Shown here: positions 44,278 through 53,195 of the stretch, in pieces
How positions within the stretch are numbered: the first letter of the stretch is position 1
How the letters are laid out: every line of letters starts with the position of its first letter
Assembly: GCA_031409495.1 (NCBI GenBank)
Contig: JANNXI010000201.1
Coordinates: 4,075-68,074, forward strand
Source of the DNA: JANMDR01 sp031409495
GTDB lineage: Bacteria; Pseudomonadota; Gammaproteobacteria; Burkholderiales; Usitatibacteraceae
Length of the DNA: 64,000 bases
Direction of reading: 5' to 3'
Translations under genes and position numbers: made by a program
The notes under the pieces: model-generated
Told to the model about the DNA's origin: nothing
The model's input: the letters and a program-made list of their open reading frames with translations, nothing else
Database searches by the model: none

Positions 44278-45144
44278 ATGATTTACCCTGAACTCTTCCG
44301 CGATCTCGAAAAATCACGATGGAATATGGAGCAAGATATTCCGTGGGACACTTTTGACGCTGCGCAAATCAGCGATGAGCAAGCGCTGACCGTAAAAATG
44401 AACGCCATCACCGAATGGTCCGCGCTGCCCGCGACTGAAATGTTTTTGCGTGACAATCAACACGATAGCGATTTTTCGGCGTTTATGTCGATCTGGTTTT
44501 ACGAAGAGCAAAAGCATTCGCTCGTTTTAATGGAGTATTTGCGGCGCTTTAAGCCCGCATTTTTACCCACCGAGGCGGAATTGCACGCGGTCCGTTTTCC
44601 GTTTGACCCTGCGCCCGCTTTAGAAACCTTGATGCTGCATTTTTGCGGTGAAATTAGGCTTACCCAGTGGTATCGACGCGCATCCCAATGGCATACCGAA
44701 CCCGTCATTAAAAAGATTTACGACACAATTTCTAAAGATGAAGCGCGCCATGCCGGAGCATATTTCCGCTACATGAAACGCGCCCTGCAAAGCGTGGGTT
44801 CTGAAGCCAGCCTAGCTTTTGCAAAAATTGGCGTGCTGATGGCGAGCTCTGCGCGCACTTCGCAGCCCTTGCATCCGACTAACTTGCATGTCAATAAATC
44901 ATTATTTCCAAACGACACCGTGCAATCGCGGTTGCCGGATCCAACATGGCTCGAGCATTGGCTAGACACGCAAATAGAATTTGATAAAAGTTGTGAGGGG
45001 CGTGTGGTGAGCGGTATTTTAAAACAGCTTTCTGCCTTGTTTGATCGCACCTTCGAAACGTCTGCAGATCTAAACCGCTTTCGCAAAGAAATTATTGCGA
45101 GTATGGCTGCGGCGTCACCGGCTTCGGCCCCGTCCGCGGCATAA
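44278..45144 (+). CDS. Ferritin-like (acyl-ACP-desaturase-like) di-iron protein
   Basis: 288 residues from the ATG at 44278, seven bases behind GAGG. Two di-iron half-sites are visible: FYEEQKHSLVLMEYL (ExxH) and DEARHAGAYFRYM (ExxH), with upstream Glu in ITEWSALPATEMFL and HFCGEIRLTQWY. It resembles the acyl-ACP desaturase/ferritin-like superfamily and could oxidise acyl chains. Divergent from the CFA operon, so a functional link is plausible. Low-complexity Ala/Ser C terminus. Confidence 0.8.
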   Translation: MIYPELFRDLEKSRWNMEQDIPWDTFDAAQISDEQALTVKMNAITEWSALPATEMFLRDNQHDSDFSAFMSIWFYEEQKHSLVLMEYLRRFKPAFLPTEAELHAVRFPFDPAPALETLMLHFCGEIRLTQWYRRASQWHTEPVIKKIYDTISKDEARHAGAYFRYMKRALQSVGSEASLAFAKIGVLMASSARTSQPLHPTNLHVNKSLFPNDTVQSRLPDPTWLEHWLDTQIEFDKSCEGRVVSGILKQLSALFDRTFETSADLNRFRKEIIASMAAASPASAPSAA

Positions 45145-45150
45145 ATTACG

Positions 45151-45633
45151 ATGGCGCCTGAATTCGAACAAAAAATCTGTCTACCAGAGCACCTAGCCGC
45201 GCGTGCAGCGGCATTGCCGAAGAAGCTGGTGTTTACCAATGGTGTATTTGATATTTTGCATCGCGGCCATGTAACTTACCTTGCGCAAGCGCGCGCCCTC
45301 GGCGCCAGTTTGGTGGTGCTGCTTAATTCTGATGCATCAGTGAGGCGTTTGGGCAAAGGTGATGATCGCCCCATTAACGCCCAAGCAGACCGCCAGGCGG
45401 TGATGGCGGCGTTGGCCTGCGTCGATTTGGTGAGCGTGTTTGACGAAGATACGCCATACCTGCAAATTATCGCGGCACATCCGGATATCTTGGTAAAAGG
45501 TGGCGATTGGGCTGTAGATAAAATTGTGGGAGGGCGGGAGGTCACGGCATGGGGCGGCCAAGTGTGCTCCATCGCCTTTGAACATGAGCGCTCGACCACG
45601 GCGATGTTAAAGAAAATTAGGATTAGCTCTTGA
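45151..45633 (+). CDS. hldC: D-glycero-beta-D-manno-heptose 1-phosphate adenylyltransferase
   Basis: 160 residues, the stand-alone nucleotidyltransferase half of HldE (RfaE2 type). KLVFTNGVFDILHRGHVTYL carries the HxGH motif; KGGDWAVDKIVGGREV and FEHERSTTAML are typical. Makes ADP-heptose for the LPS inner core. The kinase half is not in this window. Overlaps the next gene by 4 bases. Confidence 0.93.
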   Translation: MAPEFEQKICLPEHLAARAAALPKKLVFTNGVFDILHRGHVTYLAQARALGASLVVLLNSDASVRRLGKGDDRPINAQADRQAVMAALACVDLVSVFDEDTPYLQIIAAHPDILVKGGDWAVDKIVGGREVTAWGGQVCSIAFEHERSTTAMLKKIRISS

Positions 45634-47042
45634 TTGATGATGCCTTGGTAAGTGCTGCAAACGCGATAGTAGGGCCTTTAGGCATCATTACTGACCATGG
45701 CGATATTGCGCCCTACACGCTTGATTGGCGCGGAAACTACAGTGGTAAAACTTCGCTTGTAGTGCGCCCAAAAAATACCCAAGAAGTGGCGGCCATTGTG
45801 GCCTTGTGCGCCGGTGCGGGTGTAGCCATTGTGCCGCAGGGCGGTAATACGGGGCTTGTGGGCGGCAGTATTCCGGATGATTCTGGCGCGCAAATTGTAC
45901 TTTCGCTTAAACGCATGAACAAAGTGCGCGCCGTAGATACAGAAAACAACACCATGATTGTTGAGGCCGGGTGCATCTTAAAGCATGTGCAGCAAGCGGC
46001 GGCAGATTGCGATAGGTATTTTCCTTTGTCATTGGCGGCAGAAGGCAGTTGCACCATTGGCGGCAATTTAAGCACCAACGCGGGTGGCACGGCCGTGCTG
46101 CGCTACGGTAACGCGCGTGATTTGGTGTTGGGTATTGAAGTTGTCACCGCTAAGGGTGAAATTTGGGATGGTTTGCGAGGACTGCGTAAAGACAATACCG
46201 GCTATGATTTAAAGCACCTGTACATGGGTTCCGAAGGTACGCTGGGTATTATTACAGCGGCAGTGCTAAAGCTTTCTCCGGTGGCGCGCACGACTTGTAC
46301 GGCTTTTGTGGCAGTGCCCAGCCCCGCTGCGGCCGTGGCACTCCTTATGCAATTACAAGCAACGATGGCATCACGGCTTACAGGTTTCGAGCTCATTCCC
46401 CAGATAGGCTTACAGTACGTTCTGAAACATATCTCCGGTACGCGCGCGCCACTGGATACGGTAGCGCCTTACTACGTGTTGATTGAAGTAACCGATGGCG
46501 CAGCCGATGCGCCGCTGCAAGCGCAAATTGAAACTGAAATTGGCGCGGCGTTAGAAACGGGATTGGCGCTTGATGCGGCGATTGCCAGTAACTCAACGCA
46601 ACGTGCCGAGTTTTGGCGTATTCGTGAAGAGTTACCCGAAGCACAGCGCTTGAACGGTCGCGGTATAAAGTTTGATATTTCTATGCCGGTCTCAGCGTTG
46701 GCAGGCTATATCGATACCGTGGAGACGGCCATAAATAGGGCGTTTCCAGGCATGACTCCGGTCGCATTTGGGCATGTAGGCGATGGTAATTTGCACTATA
46801 CCTTGAGCTATACTGACAAAGAAAAAAATACGGAATTGCTTGCAGCGCCAGCTGCGGCGAATCAATTGATGTACGAGGCGCTGGCAAAAATTGGCGGCTC
46901 AATTAGTGCTGAGCATGGCTTAGGGCGCTTGAAACGCGACGAGATTAAGCAATATAAAAGTGTGATCGAGCTAGATCTAATGCGCGCTTTAAAAGCCGCA
47001 CTAGATCCGCAAAATATTATGAATCCAGGGCGGGTTTTGTAA
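45630..47042 (+). CDS. FAD-binding oxidase/dehydrogenase, GlcD (D-lactate/2-hydroxyacid) family
   Basis: 470 residues from a TTG that overlaps the hldC stop codon, behind AGGA. FAD-binding type 4 domain (about 40-220: SLVVRPKNTQEVAAIVALC, VPQGGNTGLVGGS, GNLSTNAGGTAVLRYGNARDLVLGIEVV) and a FAD-oxidase C domain (VAFGHVGDGNLHYTL, GGSISAEHGLGRLKRDEI, KAALDPQNIMNPGRVL). Oxidises a 2-hydroxy acid; the exact substrate is unknown. Contains copy I of the palindrome. Confidence 0.92.
   Translation: MIDDALVSAANAIVGPLGIITDHGDIAPYTLDWRGNYSGKTSLVVRPKNTQEVAAIVALCAGAGVAIVPQGGNTGLVGGSIPDDSGAQIVLSLKRMNKVRAVDTENNTMIVEAGCILKHVQQAAADCDRYFPLSLAAEGSCTIGGNLSTNAGGTAVLRYGNARDLVLGIEVVTAKGEIWDGLRGLRKDNTGYDLKHLYMGSEGTLGIITAAVLKLSPVARTTCTAFVAVPSPAAAVALLMQLQATMASRLTGFELIPQIGLQYVLKHISGTRAPLDTVAPYYVLIEVTDGAADAPLQAQIETEIGAALETGLALDAAIASNSTQRAEFWRIREELPEAQRLNGRGIKFDISMPVSALAGYIDTVETAINRAFPGMTPVAFGHVGDGNLHYTLSYTDKEKNTELLAAPAAANQLMYEALAKIGGSISAEHGLGRLKRDEIKQYKSVIELDLMRALKAALDPQNIMNPGRVL
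46718..46750. repeat. 33-bp dispersed palindrome, copy I (inside the GlcD-like gene)
   Basis: Left arm CGTGGAGACGGCC, centre ATAAATA, right arm GGGCGTTTCCAGG; strongly palindromic. TAGGGCGTTTCCAG is an exact 14-base match to copy A. Read in frame as VETAINRAFPG just before the conserved GHVGDGN. The encoded FPG is also common in the family, so the element blends into a normal protein segment. Confidence 0.75.
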
Positions 47043-47083
47043 TAACGATGCAGTGAACGCGGCACGCAGCAATGCCGAACACA

Positions 47084-47734
47084 TTAAACCCGTTCACGGT
47101 CGGCCCAGTTGGCCGCAAAGCGATTCAATTCGCTGGCGTTTTTTAAGCCCAGTTTTTGTTTCAAATTAGCGCGGTGGGCTTCTACAGTTTTAACGCTGCG
47201 CTGCAATTTGGTGGCAATGTCGCTGGAGCCATTGCCCATGCCAATCAGGCGCAATACTTCGTATTCGCGGTCGGAAAGATTCGATAGTATTGACGATTCT
47301 GAAGATCCGCCGTCACGCATTTTTTTTAGCAATTGCGTTTGCATGCGATCGCTTAAATAGGTTTCACCCTCCAATATTTTGCGTATTGCAAAAATTACCT
47401 TTTCGGTGGCTTCCTGCTTCATTAAATAACCGCGCGCACCCGCTTTAAAGGCGCGCTCGCCGTGCACCATTTCGTCATGCATGCTAATGACGAGCGTCGG
47501 AAGCTTGGGAAATCGGGTGCCCAGCTCTTTCAGCAATTCAATCCCCGACAGCCCGGGCAAGGATATGTCGGTAATGACTAAGTCAGGGATATTTTCGGGT
47601 TTAAGTACTTCAAGTGCGAGCTCAGTCGAGCCGGCTTGCAACGTCACTTCAAAATCTGGTTCGCTGTTGATTAACAAAGCTAGGCCATGGAGCACAATAG
47701 TGTGATCGTCAACGATCATAATTTTACGCTTCAT
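47084..47734 (-). CDS. NarL/FixJ-type response regulator
   Basis: 216 residues. Receiver domain about 4-120 (MIVDDHTIVLHGLALL, phospho-Asp in LVITDISLPGLSGIELL, Lys in GYLMKQEA) and LuxR-type HTH about 150-210 (LSDREYEVLRLIGMGNGSSDIATKL, SVKTVEAHRANLKQKLGL). DNA-binding partner of the histidine kinase encoded 100 bases upstream. Confidence 0.95.
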   Translation of the reverse strand: MKRKIMIVDDHTIVLHGLALLINSEPDFEVTLQAGSTELALEVLKPENIPDLVITDISLPGLSGIELLKELGTRFPKLPTLVISMHDEMVHGERAFKAGARGYLMKQEATEKVIFAIRKILEGETYLSDRMQTQLLKKMRDGGSSESSILSNLSDREYEVLRLIGMGNGSSDIATKLQRSVKTVEAHRANLKQKLGLKNASELNRFAANWADRERV

Positions 47735-47835
47735 GCTTTGCCTTTATTGGTAATTTGATTCTGGATTTGACTTTAAGTGGACAAGTATTATTTCACGATT
47801 ATAGAAGTTGCGCGAAACTTTGCTGCGTCGGAAAT

Positions 47836-50800
47836 TTAGGTGTTTTTAGTTGCGACGAGGCCATCTTGCGCCCGCAACACCGTGACCACAGTACCACCGC
47901 CAGCGTTGGCCGACACCGTTACGGTTGCACCAATCAAGCTGGCGCGGTGTTGGATGCTGTAGGAATAGCCAGGCTTATTTGGAAACTGCTGTGCACCGTT
48001 GGGCGCATTGGCTGCGGCCTGCTCTACACCGATGCCGTTGTCGGAAATTTCAAGAGCAACGATATTGTCAGCCTCTGTGAGACTGATCTCGATTTGGGTC
48101 GCTTTGCCGTGTTTGAGCGCATTGTTGGTGGCTTCCTGCGCGATGCGGTAAAAACTGCGCGCCACTAAATCATCGGCGATGACGATGTTGGCGTCCAGTG
48201 TTGCTGAACACTGGGCTACCCCAATCATATTAATGTCGTTGCTCAGTTGATTGATCGCTGAAAGTAGCCCGTCCGCGCCCCAAATATAGGGGCTTAATCC
48301 GTGAGAAATCATCCGCGTGTGCTTGATCGCCTGGCTGACTAAGCCGCCGATTTTTGCCGCTTCTAGGGCATCGTTGGACTGTGTGGCGCTTAGGTGCTTT
48401 TCAAGTATTTTTATTAAAAATGCAATACCCGTTAAGTCTTGCCCAAGTTGGTCGTGCAATTCTAGGCCAACTTCGGCTAGCTCCATCTCGATTGAAATTA
48501 GCGTGTTGCGTTCGAGCTCCATGCGTCGCGTGGCTTCTTGGTCGAGCAGCACATTAGCCCGTTCGAGTTGTACTGCGTGACGCTCTAGCGCCACTTCGGC
48601 GCGCTTGGCGATGGTTAAATCGCGGCCTGTTCCGCGATAGCCTATAAATACATCGTTGGCATCAAATATTGGCGTACCGCTAATGGCGAAATAGCGATCT
48701 GTTGGAAAAATACCATTTTTGGATTGCGCCTTCACGGCGAGTACTAAATCATAAAAAGGTAATCGCGCTTCAAGCAATGTGCGGTGCTGCGCCCACTGCG
48801 CATCAGTGAGTGCTTCTGGGTAAAGCTCCCACCGTGTTTTGCCATAGAAAATAGCGCTCGGTGTGTTCGAGCCGACGATGGTTGGGTGCGAATAGAACGT
48901 AAATCGGTAGTCGGTATCTTGTTCCCAGTACCAATCCGCGGAAAGCTTAGTCAAACTTTCAAAGCGTTGACTACTCGTTTTTAGCGCATTGAGGGCGAAT
49001 TTTTCAGCCGATACATCGCGACCGGTGCCGCGATAGCCTACAAAACTGCCATCGCGGTTGAAGTACGGCTCACCATTGGAAGTAGCGTGGGCGACAATGT
49101 TGCCGTGGGCATCATGCACAGTGATGGCGATATTGCGAAACGGTTGCCGCAGAGCGACCAATTGTGCGTGCTCCGCTCGGTGTGCCGCCGATATATGCCT
49201 TGGGAAAATGATGTGCGGATACTGACCGATCATTTCAGCGACTGGTATGCGGTGAATAATCGGATGTGAGCGCGACATGAACGTAAAGCGCCCTTCCACA
49301 TCCGTTTCCCAATACCAATCTGAGGAGAGTTGGGTGAGCTGGCGAAAACGCGTCTCAGAGGCTTGCATTGCTGCTTCAGCTTGTTTGCGCAGCGTCGCAT
49401 CTCGCGCCACCACTTGAAAAAACATGTTTTCTGCGCCTGAAATGCCGTCTGCGACTTTGGTCACGATTGATTCTAGCCAAACATAACTGCCAGAGAGACT
49501 GCGAATTCGACATTCCACTGTGCTGCGCGATGCGTCACTAGTTTGTAGTAGCGAATGGGCTAAGAGCACCGCGTTCAGATCATCTGGGTGAATTAGCGTA
49601 TTGAATCGCACGCCTATAGAGGCTTTCTGGCGATAGCCCAATAGACGAGTGAGTGACTGTGATACGTAGCGGACAGTAGAATCACCATCATGCAAGCACA
49701 CGATGTCTAGCATATTGTCGGCAATTAAGCGATAGCGCTCCTCGCTTTGCGCGACAGCCATAGTGGCTTCTTTCGTCGCGGAAATATCGCGTTGCACGCC
49801 ATGATATCCGAGTAACTTACCGTTAGCGTCAAAAAAAGGCGTCGCAATCGTTTCAATCCACTTTCGATTTTTCTGTTGCGTAATAATTTGCCGATCAAGG
49901 CGAAATGGTTGGCCAAGATGACGTGTGGCGTAGGTCGTCATTGCATGTAGCTGGTGCTGACCTTCAGTAAAATTTTCAATTAACTCCCGCGCTGTAGTGG
50001 GACGTACACCACTGACTATTTCATAAAGTCCATCAAAGCTTGCCGACACAGTCACGGTATCGTCAGCAAGTAGCCAGGTAAAATGACCCATTTGCGCGAT
50101 GGTTTGCGCAGCTTGTAGTTCTTGCGCGAGCTTGCGCTGCTGTATGGCGGCGTTTTTTGCTTCCGTGATGTCACGGGTGATGCCGCGAAAGGCGATCAGC
50201 GCGCGCGACGCATCAAATATAGGCTCGCCAGCCGTATAGCACCAGCGCACCTCGCCGTGCCGCGACACGATGCGACGTTCGCGCCCAAACGGCTCAGCCG
50301 TATTCCGATCTCTGTAGTGGGCTAGGGCTAAATCGACTTCTTCAGGGTGGGTGATTTTGATAATCCAGTTGCGCATTGTTTGGGGTGCAGGCCCGGTTTC
50401 AACCTGCATAAACTCAGCATAGTCGTCAGAAAAGGTGATGATGTCGGTATCGAGTTGCCAATGCCACCGCCCAAAGCGACCGATGCGCTGAGCCTGCGCT
50501 AAGTCATCCGAGAGCAGGCGCAAACGATCCTGACTTTCTCGAAGTGCTAACTGCGACCTTTCGCGTTGCTGTAGTGCGCGCGAAGCTGCTAGTGCACATA
50601 TGGAAATAATGAGGCAAAGTGCCGCTGCCGCGTGCAGCCGCGCGATGGGTTGAGTACTATATGATGATTGTGTCGTTGCCTGCGTTTGCGTCGCCCAAAC
50701 GGCAACAGCAAGGGGCCAATCGCGTAGCTGTGCATAGCTGAGTTGCGCGCGATTGCCCGTGTAGGTAGGTGCGAGATCTGGGGCGCGCACAACGCTGCCG

Positions 50801-51684
50801 GGCCGGCTTTCTGTTGATGAAGCATCAACTGGCACGAAAACAGGTGCGTCCACATCGACTAAGCAAACTGGTTCCAACGCTGTAAATTCTCTCGCAATAG
50901 CCTGCGCAAGCCATGTTGTGGGTGCTAGCTTTAGGGCTAAATATTGGGTGGCACCATCCTTCTGCAGCGGCCATGGCTGAGGAACTGCATTTTTTGATGC
51001 GGCAATCGCGCTGCCATCGACATGTAATAACGACGCTTCAATTGCGCCGCCGTCGTTAATTGAGGTGACGGAGTGCAGCAGCCGATTAAAGTGCGCAGCG
51101 CTGAGGCGTAACATAATGAAGCGATCTGGCGTTAGCGGTGTTTGGTTAGCGTACTGTAGGCGTGCGCCAATAGTGAAGGCAGTTGATTTTTCGGCTTTAC
51201 CAACACCGTCCATGCGAATCATTCTGGCTGAGGTGGTTGCCTTGGAGATAGCTATAAATAGGGCATCTTCAGCTATCGATTGAGGTGACTTGGTGGCGCT
51301 AGTGCGTGGGATATCGCGATTGCTTTGCGCGATAATTATTCCGGTTGCATCGGCTATCATAACTTCTTGAATGTCGGAAAGCAGGCGCATGTGAGAATCT
51401 AAAAAAGCGCTCAATGCAGTATCTGTTGGTGGTGCCGGTTTAGCGAATTGAGATTCGATGAGTGCGATGAAATTATTGCTGTTTTTTAACTCATCACCAA
51501 TTTCTTGCTGCAGCATTTTAGCGAGCTGCAAAGTGTTTCGTGCTTGATTTTGGGTGTTGCGCCACGTCGCTTCGCGTTCAAACATAATCATCAAACCAAC
51601 AAAACCGATGATAAATAGCAGGGCCGCTAAAACTACTAATCGGCTGGGGCGGAACCAAAGCGTGAACGGTAACTGGGATGCCAT
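47836..51684 (-). CDS. Multi-PAS sensor histidine kinase (NarX/HisKA_3 type)
   Basis: 1282 residues. Two membrane segments (about 15-35, LVVLAALLFIIGFVGLMIMF, and about 355-375) flank a large periplasmic sensor domain. Five PAS/PAC modules follow in the cytoplasm, each closing with a motif like FRGITRDIT, GYHGVQRDIS or GYRGTGRDVS; the last two are clearly duplicated (QLSSDWYWETDVEGRFTF and KLSADWYWEQDTDYRFTF). The C terminus has the dimerisation helix with phospho-His in GLELHDQLGQDLTG and a HATPase domain (EATNNALKHG, ISDNGIGV). Five bases after comM. The signal is unknown. Confidence 0.93.
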   Translation of the reverse strand: MASQLPFTLWFRPSRLVVLAALLFIIGFVGLMIMFEREATWRNTQNQARNTLQLAKMLQQEIGDELKNSNNFIALIESQFAKPAPPTDTALSAFLDSHMRLLSDIQEVMIADATGIIIAQSNRDIPRTSATKSPQSIAEDALFIAISKATTSARMIRMDGVGKAEKSTAFTIGARLQYANQTPLTPDRFIMLRLSAAHFNRLLHSVTSINDGGAIEASLLHVDGSAIAASKNAVPQPWPLQKDGATQYLALKLAPTTWLAQAIAREFTALEPVCLVDVDAPVFVPVDASSTESRPGSVVRAPDLAPTYTGNRAQLSYAQLRDWPLAVAVWATQTQATTQSSYSTQPIARLHAAAALCLIISICALAASRALQQRERSQLALRESQDRLRLLSDDLAQAQRIGRFGRWHWQLDTDIITFSDDYAEFMQVETGPAPQTMRNWIIKITHPEEVDLALAHYRDRNTAEPFGRERRIVSRHGEVRWCYTAGEPIFDASRALIAFRGITRDITEAKNAAIQQRKLAQELQAAQTIAQMGHFTWLLADDTVTVSASFDGLYEIVSGVRPTTARELIENFTEGQHQLHAMTTYATRHLGQPFRLDRQIITQQKNRKWIETIATPFFDANGKLLGYHGVQRDISATKEATMAVAQSEERYRLIADNMLDIVCLHDGDSTVRYVSQSLTRLLGYRQKASIGVRFNTLIHPDDLNAVLLAHSLLQTSDASRSTVECRIRSLSGSYVWLESIVTKVADGISGAENMFFQVVARDATLRKQAEAAMQASETRFRQLTQLSSDWYWETDVEGRFTFMSRSHPIIHRIPVAEMIGQYPHIIFPRHISAAHRAEHAQLVALRQPFRNIAITVHDAHGNIVAHATSNGEPYFNRDGSFVGYRGTGRDVSAEKFALNALKTSSQRFESLTKLSADWYWEQDTDYRFTFYSHPTIVGSNTPSAIFYGKTRWELYPEALTDAQWAQHRTLLEARLPFYDLVLAVKAQSKNGIFPTDRYFAISGTPIFDANDVFIGYRGTGRDLTIAKRAEVALERHAVQLERANVLLDQEATRRMELERNTLISIEMELAEVGLELHDQLGQDLTGIAFLIKILEKHLSATQSNDALEAAKIGGLVSQAIKHTRMISHGLSPYIWGADGLLSAINQLSNDINMIGVAQCSATLDANIVIADDLVARSFYRIAQEATNNALKHGKATQIEISLTEADNIVALEISDNGIGVEQAAANAPNGAQQFPNKPGYSYSIQHRASLIGATVTVSANAGGGTVVTVLRAQDGLVATKNT
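51241..51273. repeat. 33-bp dispersed palindrome, copy K (inside the histidine-kinase gene)
   Basis: Left arm CTTGGAGATAGCT, centre ATAAATA, right arm GGGCATCTTCAGC. Read in frame as AEDALFIAISK in the periplasmic sensor domain. It shares the same reading frame as copies H and M. Confidence 0.75.
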
Positions 51685-51689
51685 GGCGA

Positions 51690-53192
51690 TTACCGGGTTT
51701 TATCCATTTGCCGGTATTGAATCGCTTCGGCGATATGGGGCGTTTCTATGGCGACGTGATTTGTGGTGTCGGCAATGGTACGCGCAAGCTTGAGTACCCG
51801 ATGATAAGCGCGAGCCGACATCCCAAAACGAGTGATCGCCGCTTTCAATAAAGTTTCGCTTGCGGTGTTTAGTGGACAAAACTGATCAATCTCGCTCGGG
51901 CCAAGTTTTGAATTTGGCTTTCCTTGGCGCTGCATCTGCCGATCAAATGTTAGCTGCACGCGGCGCTGAATGGCGGCACTTGCCTCGCCGCTGGCCGCCT
52001 GCATTAGGTCATTTTCGGGTAGTGCCCCAACTTCAATCTGAATGTCGATGCGGTCTAGCAATGGGCCTGAAATTTTGCTACGGTAACGAGAAACTTGGTC
52101 GGGTGAGCAACGGCACTTATTTAGGTAATGCCCCAAATAACCGCAGGGGCAAGGATTCATGGCCGCGAACAATTGAAAGTCTGCAGGAAACTCGGCTTGT
52201 CGTGCCGCGCGCGAAATCGAAATTTTTCGGGACTCCAAAGGTTCGCGCAAAACCTCTAAAACCTGCCGATCAAACTCCGGAAGTTCATCCAAAAATAGCA
52301 CACCATGGTGCGCCAACGAGATTTCGCCAGGTCGTGGATTGCTCCCGCCGCCCACCAGGGCAACGCCTGACGCCGTGTGGTGTGGAGCCCTAAAATTTCG
52401 ACGTTTCCAGTTCTCTATTCTAAAGCCGCCCGTCGCTAAACTTTGCACAGCAGCAGCGCTTAGCGCTTCTGCTTCCGTCATCGCTGGCAAGATGCCAGGC
52501 AGTCGGGCTGCGAGCATGGTTTTGCCAGTGCCGGGTGGGCCAACCATGAGCATACTGTGCTGGCCGGAAGCGGCAATTTCTAACGCCCGTTTAGCTTGGT
52601 TTTGGCCCTTTACTTCAGCCATATCTGGGCCGACAATTGGTGCTGCAATAAAAGCAGGTGCTGCGAATGGCGCCATTGCTTCTCGTCCGCTCAAATGCGC
52701 ACAGACCTGCAAGAGCGATTTGGCCGCAAACACGGTAGCGTTTGTCACTAATGCGGCTTCGGAGCCGTTAGCTTCGGGTAACACAAAAGCGCGGCCATCG
52801 CTGTGTGATTTATACGTCATCGCGAGGCCACCGCGGATCGCGCGTAAATCACCAGTTAGCGCTAACTCACCTGCAAACTCGTAATGCTTAAGTTTAGCCA
52901 TGGGGAGTTGGCCACTTGCGGCGAGTATGCCTAGCGCAATAGGTAAATCAAAGCGCCCACTTTCTTTTGGCAAGTCAGCGGGTGCTAGATTAACGGTGAT
53001 GCGCCGCGAGGGAAACTCAAATTGCGCATTTAGCAAGGCAGCGCGGACGCGATCTTTACTTTCTTTTACTTCCGTTTCTGGCAGGCCCACAATCGTAAAT
53101 GCCGGCAGCCCATTGGCTAGATGCACTTCCACCGTCACCAGTGGCGCTTCCATACCGCTTAGAGCACGGCTATATAAAACCGCGAGCGCCAT
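51690..53192 (-). CDS. comM: YifB/ComM family Mg-chelatase-like AAA+ ATPase
   Basis: 500 residues. N-terminal ChlI-like domain (VEVHLANGLPAFTIVGLPETEVKESKDRVRAAL), Walker A MVGPPGTGKTMLAARLPGILP, FRAPHHTASGVALVGGG, Walker B GVLFLDELPEF and a C-terminal Mg-chelatase domain (RAYHRVLKLARTIAD). ComM is a hexameric helicase promoting branch migration during natural transformation. With comF in the same window this hints at competence. Three bases after ubiK; heads the histidine-kinase genes. Confidence 0.94.
   Translation of the reverse strand: MALAVLYSRALSGMEAPLVTVEVHLANGLPAFTIVGLPETEVKESKDRVRAALLNAQFEFPSRRITVNLAPADLPKESGRFDLPIALGILAASGQLPMAKLKHYEFAGELALTGDLRAIRGGLAMTYKSHSDGRAFVLPEANGSEAALVTNATVFAAKSLLQVCAHLSGREAMAPFAAPAFIAAPIVGPDMAEVKGQNQAKRALEIAASGQHSMLMVGPPGTGKTMLAARLPGILPAMTEAEALSAAAVQSLATGGFRIENWKRRNFRAPHHTASGVALVGGGSNPRPGEISLAHHGVLFLDELPEFDRQVLEVLREPLESRKISISRAARQAEFPADFQLFAAMNPCPCGYLGHYLNKCRCSPDQVSRYRSKISGPLLDRIDIQIEVGALPENDLMQAASGEASAAIQRRVQLTFDRQMQRQGKPNSKLGPSEIDQFCPLNTASETLLKAAITRFGMSARAYHRVLKLARTIADTTNHVAIETPHIAEAIQYRQMDKTR
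52379..52411. repeat. Candidate copy U of the 33-bp palindrome (inside comM)
   Basis: TGGAG, CCCTAAAAT and CGACGTTTCCAG occur in the right order and spacing apart from a two-base loss in the left arm. It encodes NWKRRNFRAP, normal for ComM, so it may be chance. Confidence 0.4.
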
Positions 53193-53195
53193 CGA

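Noticed and set aside
48270..48300. GCCCCAAATATAGGGGC in the histidine-kinase gene as an element copy
   Set aside because: Centre resembles copy I but the outer arms do not match, and the encoded GLSPYIWGADGL is normal for this kinase class.
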